Source: Ananas comosus (lineage: Eukaryota; Streptophyta; Magnoliopsida; Poales; Bromeliaceae). From it: a DNA stretch of 64,000 nt. The stretch covers positions 3,659,939 to 3,723,938 of the forward strand of contig NC_033621.1 of NCBI RefSeq assembly GCF_001540865.1, given 5' to 3'. The translations under genes were made by a program, and so were the position numbers. Shown here piece after piece: positions 59,843-64,000 of this stretch. The notes below the pieces were generated by a model. That model made no database searches and had not been told where the DNA came from. It saw only the letters and a list, made by a program, of their open reading frames with translations. Within the stretch, counting starts at the first letter, position 1. Each line of letters opens with the position of its first letter.

Positions 59843-62082
59843 CTAAACTACCTTCCTCTCGAGCTGCATCTGCTCGAGCAATGCCCCGACGTCTGCGGCT
59901 TGATCGAGCCCGCCCATGTGCAGGTTCGAATTCGGAACCTCGCCGCCGGGAATAACACCAGCGGGCATTAGGTTCGAACGCCCAGCGGAAGCATGTGCGG
60001 AGCCGGTTCCGACGGGCTTCTCGGGAGGGGACTCCTTAACCAAAGAATGGACCCACGAAAGGTCGGGTTCCTCACCACCGCCCGATCTCAGCTCGAATGA
60101 CGACGATCTCTGCAGCCTGCCCAGTTCTTCGCTGTTCACCTCCCAGTCCGGCGCCCTCGACGGCGAACCCCAGTTTGGCCACGACGAGTTCACCGGAGAA
60201 CCTACGATAAGAGAGGTGCCCGAGCCGAGATCGCGGGAGCTGAGGCTCCTCAGCGTCTGCTGCTGCTGCTGCTGCTGTTTCTCGCGTTGCACGAGTGCGG
60301 CGAAATGGGAGTTCATAGGGGATATCGGCTCCATGCTCCGAGGAGACATCCGGCCGGGCGAACCGATCCCAAGAGATGCCTGGAGCAGAGACGAGTGCGG
60401 GGACAATTGCTGAGCGTCCACGGCTTTAGGCGAGAACAAGTTTTGCTGCTGCTGCTGAAACTGATGAAGGATGGCGCTCTTGTGCGACGGCGAAAAGATT
60501 GCGCCCTGATCGGAGCTGTAGTTAGGGGACGAGGCGATCTCGGCGGAGAAGAGATCATCGAGATTGGCTGGGGCGAGGGTCAAGGCCCGGGCAATCATGC
60601 GGTTGCCGGCGGAGGCGCCGAGCCGAGAGTGCGACAGATCGTTGCCGCGCAGGAGGGCGTCGTAGTCGTAATCGTAGTCCGACATCAGAGAGGAGAAATC
60701 GTCGGCCACCTGCACGTCCCTGGCGCTGAGCGACGCGCGGAGGCGGCTGGACTGGAGGACGCTGCCGGGGAGGTGCAGCGCGGGCACGCTGGGCTGCGGC
60801 CAGCCGGCGCAGCCGAGGGGAGCAGAAGAAGAACCGGCGGCCGAGGGCGAGAGGGGCGGCATGCCGGCGGACGGGAGCGAGGAGGAGGAGGAGGAGGAGG
60901 AGGGGGAGGCGGGGGGCATGGGCATGGGCATGAAGTCGGAGGAGCGGGGGGAGGGGACGGCGGACCCGGTGGAGACGAAGATGGGGCGGAGCTCATCGGG
61001 GGAGTGGGCGAAGAAGCAGACGCAGCGGGCGCAGGCGGGGCCGTCCTTGCAGATGCGGGTGCGGTACTGGGCGGGGTGGAGCCAGCACTCGAAGACGCCG
61101 TGCGCGTACTCGCACAGGTCGCCGCGCCGGCAGGCGCCCTTGCGGAAGTCCGGGCACGGCATGCAGCTGTAGTGGTACTTGCGCGGGTCCCGCCGCCGCG
61201 CGTTCTCCCCCGGGTGCACGAACGGGCACTCCGTCCAGTCGTGCGAGTACGCGCGCGAGCACGGCCGCACCTTGAACGAGTACATCCGGAACTCGTCCGT
61301 CGCGTACACGCTGTTCTTTATGTCCGGCAGCGACGACGGATCTCCTGCGACGACAGCGAACTCCCTCTCCCTCTCCTTTTCCTTTCTCGGTGGTTGGGGT
61401 GGGATTGGTCCTGGTGGTGGTGGTGGTGGTGGTGGGTTTCGGTTGCGGAGGAGGGGGTAGGGGTGGTGGGTGAGGGAGGAGGAGGCGGAGGAGGGAGGGT
61501 TTGAGGTCGGGGAGGTGGGGAGGGAGAGGACGAGGTCCGGAGGGGAGGCGGCCGAGGGAGTCGGGGGAGGAGGGTCGGCGCCGGCCGAGAGAGGACGGCG
61601 GAGGGGGCGGAGGGGGAGGCCGAGGCGGCGGCGCAGTGGAGGGCGGTGGCGGCGTCGGAGGAGGAGCGGCGGTTGACGTCGACGGACGGGGCGGACAGGA
61701 GCACGCCGAGCGCCTCCACGCTCCCGTACGTCGCCGCCACCATCAGCGGCGTGCGCAGCTCCCGCGCCATCTGCGCCGGCGCCGGCGCCGGCGCCGTCCC
61801 CCTCCTCCGTCCGTACCACACCCCCTCCTCGTCGGCGGCGCCGGCCGGGAGCACGACGAGGAGGCGACGCAGCGCCGCGGCGTCGTTGTTCGCCGCGAGC
61901 TCCAGCAAGAGGCTCGGCGACGTGGGCGAGGGCGAGTGCGAGGAGACGGAGGAGGACGAAGGGGACGAAGGTGAGGAAGGGGAGTCGGGAACGTCGACGG
62001 AGAGGTTGGGGGGCGGCGACCGCATAGTGGGATTATTATGCGGCTCCTCCGAGGGTTTTATGCGCTCCGGGCCACCGCACAT
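59843..62082 (-). CDS. Plant RR-type tandem CCCH zinc-finger protein with ankyrin region; apparent frameshift
   Basis: Plant RR-TZF proteins of this ankyrin-bearing subgroup (AtC3H30/47/56, OXS2-like) act in stress and hormone responses by binding RNA or DNA. The start at 62082 ([14 protein letters not shown]) fits the subgroup. The first frame covers the ankyrin part ([49 protein letters not shown]). The reading then has to shift near 61580-61592, where AVLS should continue as AGADP, into the frame used to the TAG at 59843. Downstream are the RR region ([16 protein letters not shown]) and a perfect CX7CX5CX3H-X16-CX5CX4CX3H pair near residues 308-360, then a Ser/Gln-rich tail ending with the conserved [12 protein letters not shown]. 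Span length is one base short of a whole number of codons, matching a single missing base. The region after AGADP is poorly conserved, so more indels are possible. Confidence 0.88.
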
Positions 62083-62101
62083 GCTTCTTCGCCCGCGGCG
62101 G

Positions 62102-62130
62102 AGGGAGAGAGAGAGAGAGAGAGAGAGAGA
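62102..62130. repeat. (GA)n tract in the zinc-finger gene leader
   Basis: The purine run lies 20 bases upstream of the minus-strand ATG and is a CT tract in the sense of the gene, similar to those before the glucosidase, Pescadillo and CDT2 genes. Confidence 0.75.
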
Positions 62131-64000
62131 TTGAGGGGCCTGTGGATTTTTATATACACGCGGCGCACCGACATTATTACATATTTAATAAACGAATTAC
62201 GAAAAATAATAATTACAACAATAAATATAATTTCGTAATAGTTAAATAAAAATTACACATGTACTTCACAATTTAATAAAAGTGTAAGAAGAAATATGCA
62301 GTATATACCGAGATATTTTTGTAAAATTAAGGAGATTACTGAGAAATTGCGTTACGTGCCGTAAAAAAATACAATAAAAAAAATATTTTATTTATTTTTA
62401 TATGTAATATTATGTTTCGTATATTGTGATGAGTCGATTATAACATATTTTCTGCAGTCTCACCGAAAAATATAAAAACATATTTCTATATATATATATA
62501 TATTTTTCTAATTTTATTTTATTTAATGGCGTCAGATAGACCTAACGGTTTCAACAAAGTTGAAAGATTAACAACATACCCTCTCCTTATACTTTACTAT
62601 TTTATTATCTTATTTAATACTTGATCGAAAAGTTTAATATCAAATAAGATAAAGAAATAAAAGTTTTTAAACACCAGAAACGATGCATTATTTAACAACC
62701 TATAGTAAANTAACTTAGGTTTCGTTTGGGATTGTGAGTAAATTGCATTACGTGCGGTGGGTAAGTATGATGGAAAAAATACTATATTTGTTTTCTTATG
62801 TAATATTGTATTCTGCATATAGCGATGAGTTGGTTACAATATATTTTCTACGGTCTCATCGGAGAACGCAGAAATATATCCCCTGTATGCTTTTGTCCCA
62901 ACTATATTTTATCTAATAGCGTTAGATAGATCTTAATACAAAAACTAAGCTTTAAGGGCAAATAAGAAACTTTGGTGACGATAGAAGAGTATATTTGAAA
63001 GCGTAAAATAATAATTTTATAGAGATGACGGTTGTTCTTAACCGTTCAATAATTGAATTTAACTCTATGAGTATATTTGAAAAACTTTAAAATTTTAAAA
63101 TAGTATTTTTAATATTAGTTTTTTAAAAGGAACAAATAGAAAATCAAAAACTTTTGAAAGGTATATAAGCGATTGCTCTTTTATTTTACTATCATACTTA
63201 TTTGACAGTAAATATTTTAATAAGACAAATAAAATACAAAATAATTAAATATAATTTTTTAAATTATAAAATGATAAAGTAAAAATATGCTAAATGACCG
63301 TAGAAAAAACTTAGTTTACCCCATTAAAATTAATTCTTTTTATTATTTCTCACCATTACCTTCTTAACTAAATATTTTAATTATATTTAATATTAATTAT
63401 TATTTTAAAATTATCATTCTAGATGAATCTCATCATATTCATATCTTAAAGACTAAATAAATTCTTTAAAAAAAATTAAAAAATAATTCCTTACAACGGT
63501 ATAATGGTACAACTTGTTTTTAAATTGTAATGATTATTATTATAGTTAACTGATAATAATAAATAAATAAATTTTAATATCTTTTCTAATTTTAAAGTAT
63601 ATTTAATTATTAAAATGTTAGAGAAGAATAAATCCACAATATTAATATTAAAACTTTACAAACAATTAACATTTTAGAAGAATAATCTAAAAATAATGAA
63701 ACACAATGAAGAAAAAAAACCATTTGTACGAAAAAAAAAAGAAAAAAAAAAGAGTTAGAGAAAAAACAGAGTCCGAAACAGGTGGAAGGGGAAAAAAAAA
63801 GAAACAAAAATCCCGAGAAAAATGAGAGAAAAATTGTGAATTTTTTTAAATAAAAATAACAAATATATTTGGAAACAATCGTGTCCAAAATGTTTACGGA
63901 AAATAAATATAGAAAGAGATATAATAATTTTTTTTTTAAAAAAAACCAAAAACTTTACCGATTTGAGAAGCGATACAAGCTTAAGAAACGGAAGGAATCG
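62131..64000. other. AT-rich upstream region with a diverged duplication around an N
   Basis: A block at 62338-62560 resembles 62727-62940 (shared TTACGTGC, ATGTAATATT, GATGAGT, ATATTTTCT in order), either side of an N at 62710, with substantial divergence. The rest, to the window edge, is AT-rich with A-tracts and no recognisable gene. Confidence 0.5.

Noticed and set aside
60287..61504. 405-codon plus-strand frame opposite the zinc-finger gene
   Set aside because: Shadow frame in GC-rich DNA; the opposite strand contains the intact CCCH motifs.

Overview
The window is a stretch of plant nuclear chromosome. Its genes are spliced, their coding exons are strongly GC-rich, and they sit in AT-rich, transposon-filled flanks. 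GC-rich genes, tRNA-derived SINEs of a type I associate with monocots, and terminal-inverted-repeat elements seated in (TA)n tracts all suggest a monocot, possibly a pineapple-like commelinid. The species cannot be proven from the sequence. Nothing looks prokaryotic or viral, and I found no CRISPR array, rRNA or convincing tRNA gene.

Six protein genes can be read. (1) A CHX-type cation/H+ antiporter, minus strand, about 368-3972, with two apparent frameshifts in its last exon and a second near-identical copy of exon 1 upstream. (2) The alpha subunit of ER glucosidase II (GH31), minus strand, 14090-19364, six exons, 930 codons. (3) A Pescadillo homologue for 60S ribosome biogenesis, minus strand, 21819-32135, fourteen exons, 600 codons. 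(4) A CDT2/DTL-type WD40 substrate receptor of CUL4-DDB1, plus strand, 37909-41310, sixteen exons, 506 codons. (5) A seed oleosin, plus strand, 43099-45105, interrupted by a 1.5-kb segment bounded by two N positions. (6) A tandem CCCH zinc-finger protein with an N-terminal ankyrin region, minus strand, 59843-62082, with a net 1-nt frameshift. Exon phases for genes 2-4 close exactly to a stop codon, which supports the models. The genes are functionally unrelated neighbours (ion transport, glycoprotein folding, ribosome assembly, replication licensing, oil bodies, stress regulation); there is no operon or cluster logic.

Between the genes lies a dense set of small transposons. There are Helitron-like elements (5871-7536, 35483-36004, and 3' ends at about 4257 and 34104), a cluster of MITEs in TA microsatellites (8.5-13.4 kb, with relatives at 29.4, 44.6 and 48.9-49.9 kb), and four SINE copies, one nested in a MITE with a 15-bp target duplication. 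There are also hAT-type elements with 8-bp target duplications (27151-28353 inside a Pescadillo intron; 52790-53512; 55943-56695), a tandem TRIM retroelement (36045-36585) and two pairs of fold-back MITEs.

Several single-N positions (4120, 37732, 43251, 44717, 52557, 62710) are flanked by duplicated sequence, and the frameshifts in two genes look like single missing bases in G/C runs. I read much of the apparent gene damage as unmerged haplotypes and consensus errors in a draft assembly rather than biology. I did not find a convincing undescribed biological system. The most interesting real signals are the TA-microsatellite MITE cluster, the hAT element with a GC-rich subterminal repeat array in the Pescadillo intron, the hAT insertion with its empty site preserved next door, and the TE-associated haplotype differences at the CHX and oleosin genes.
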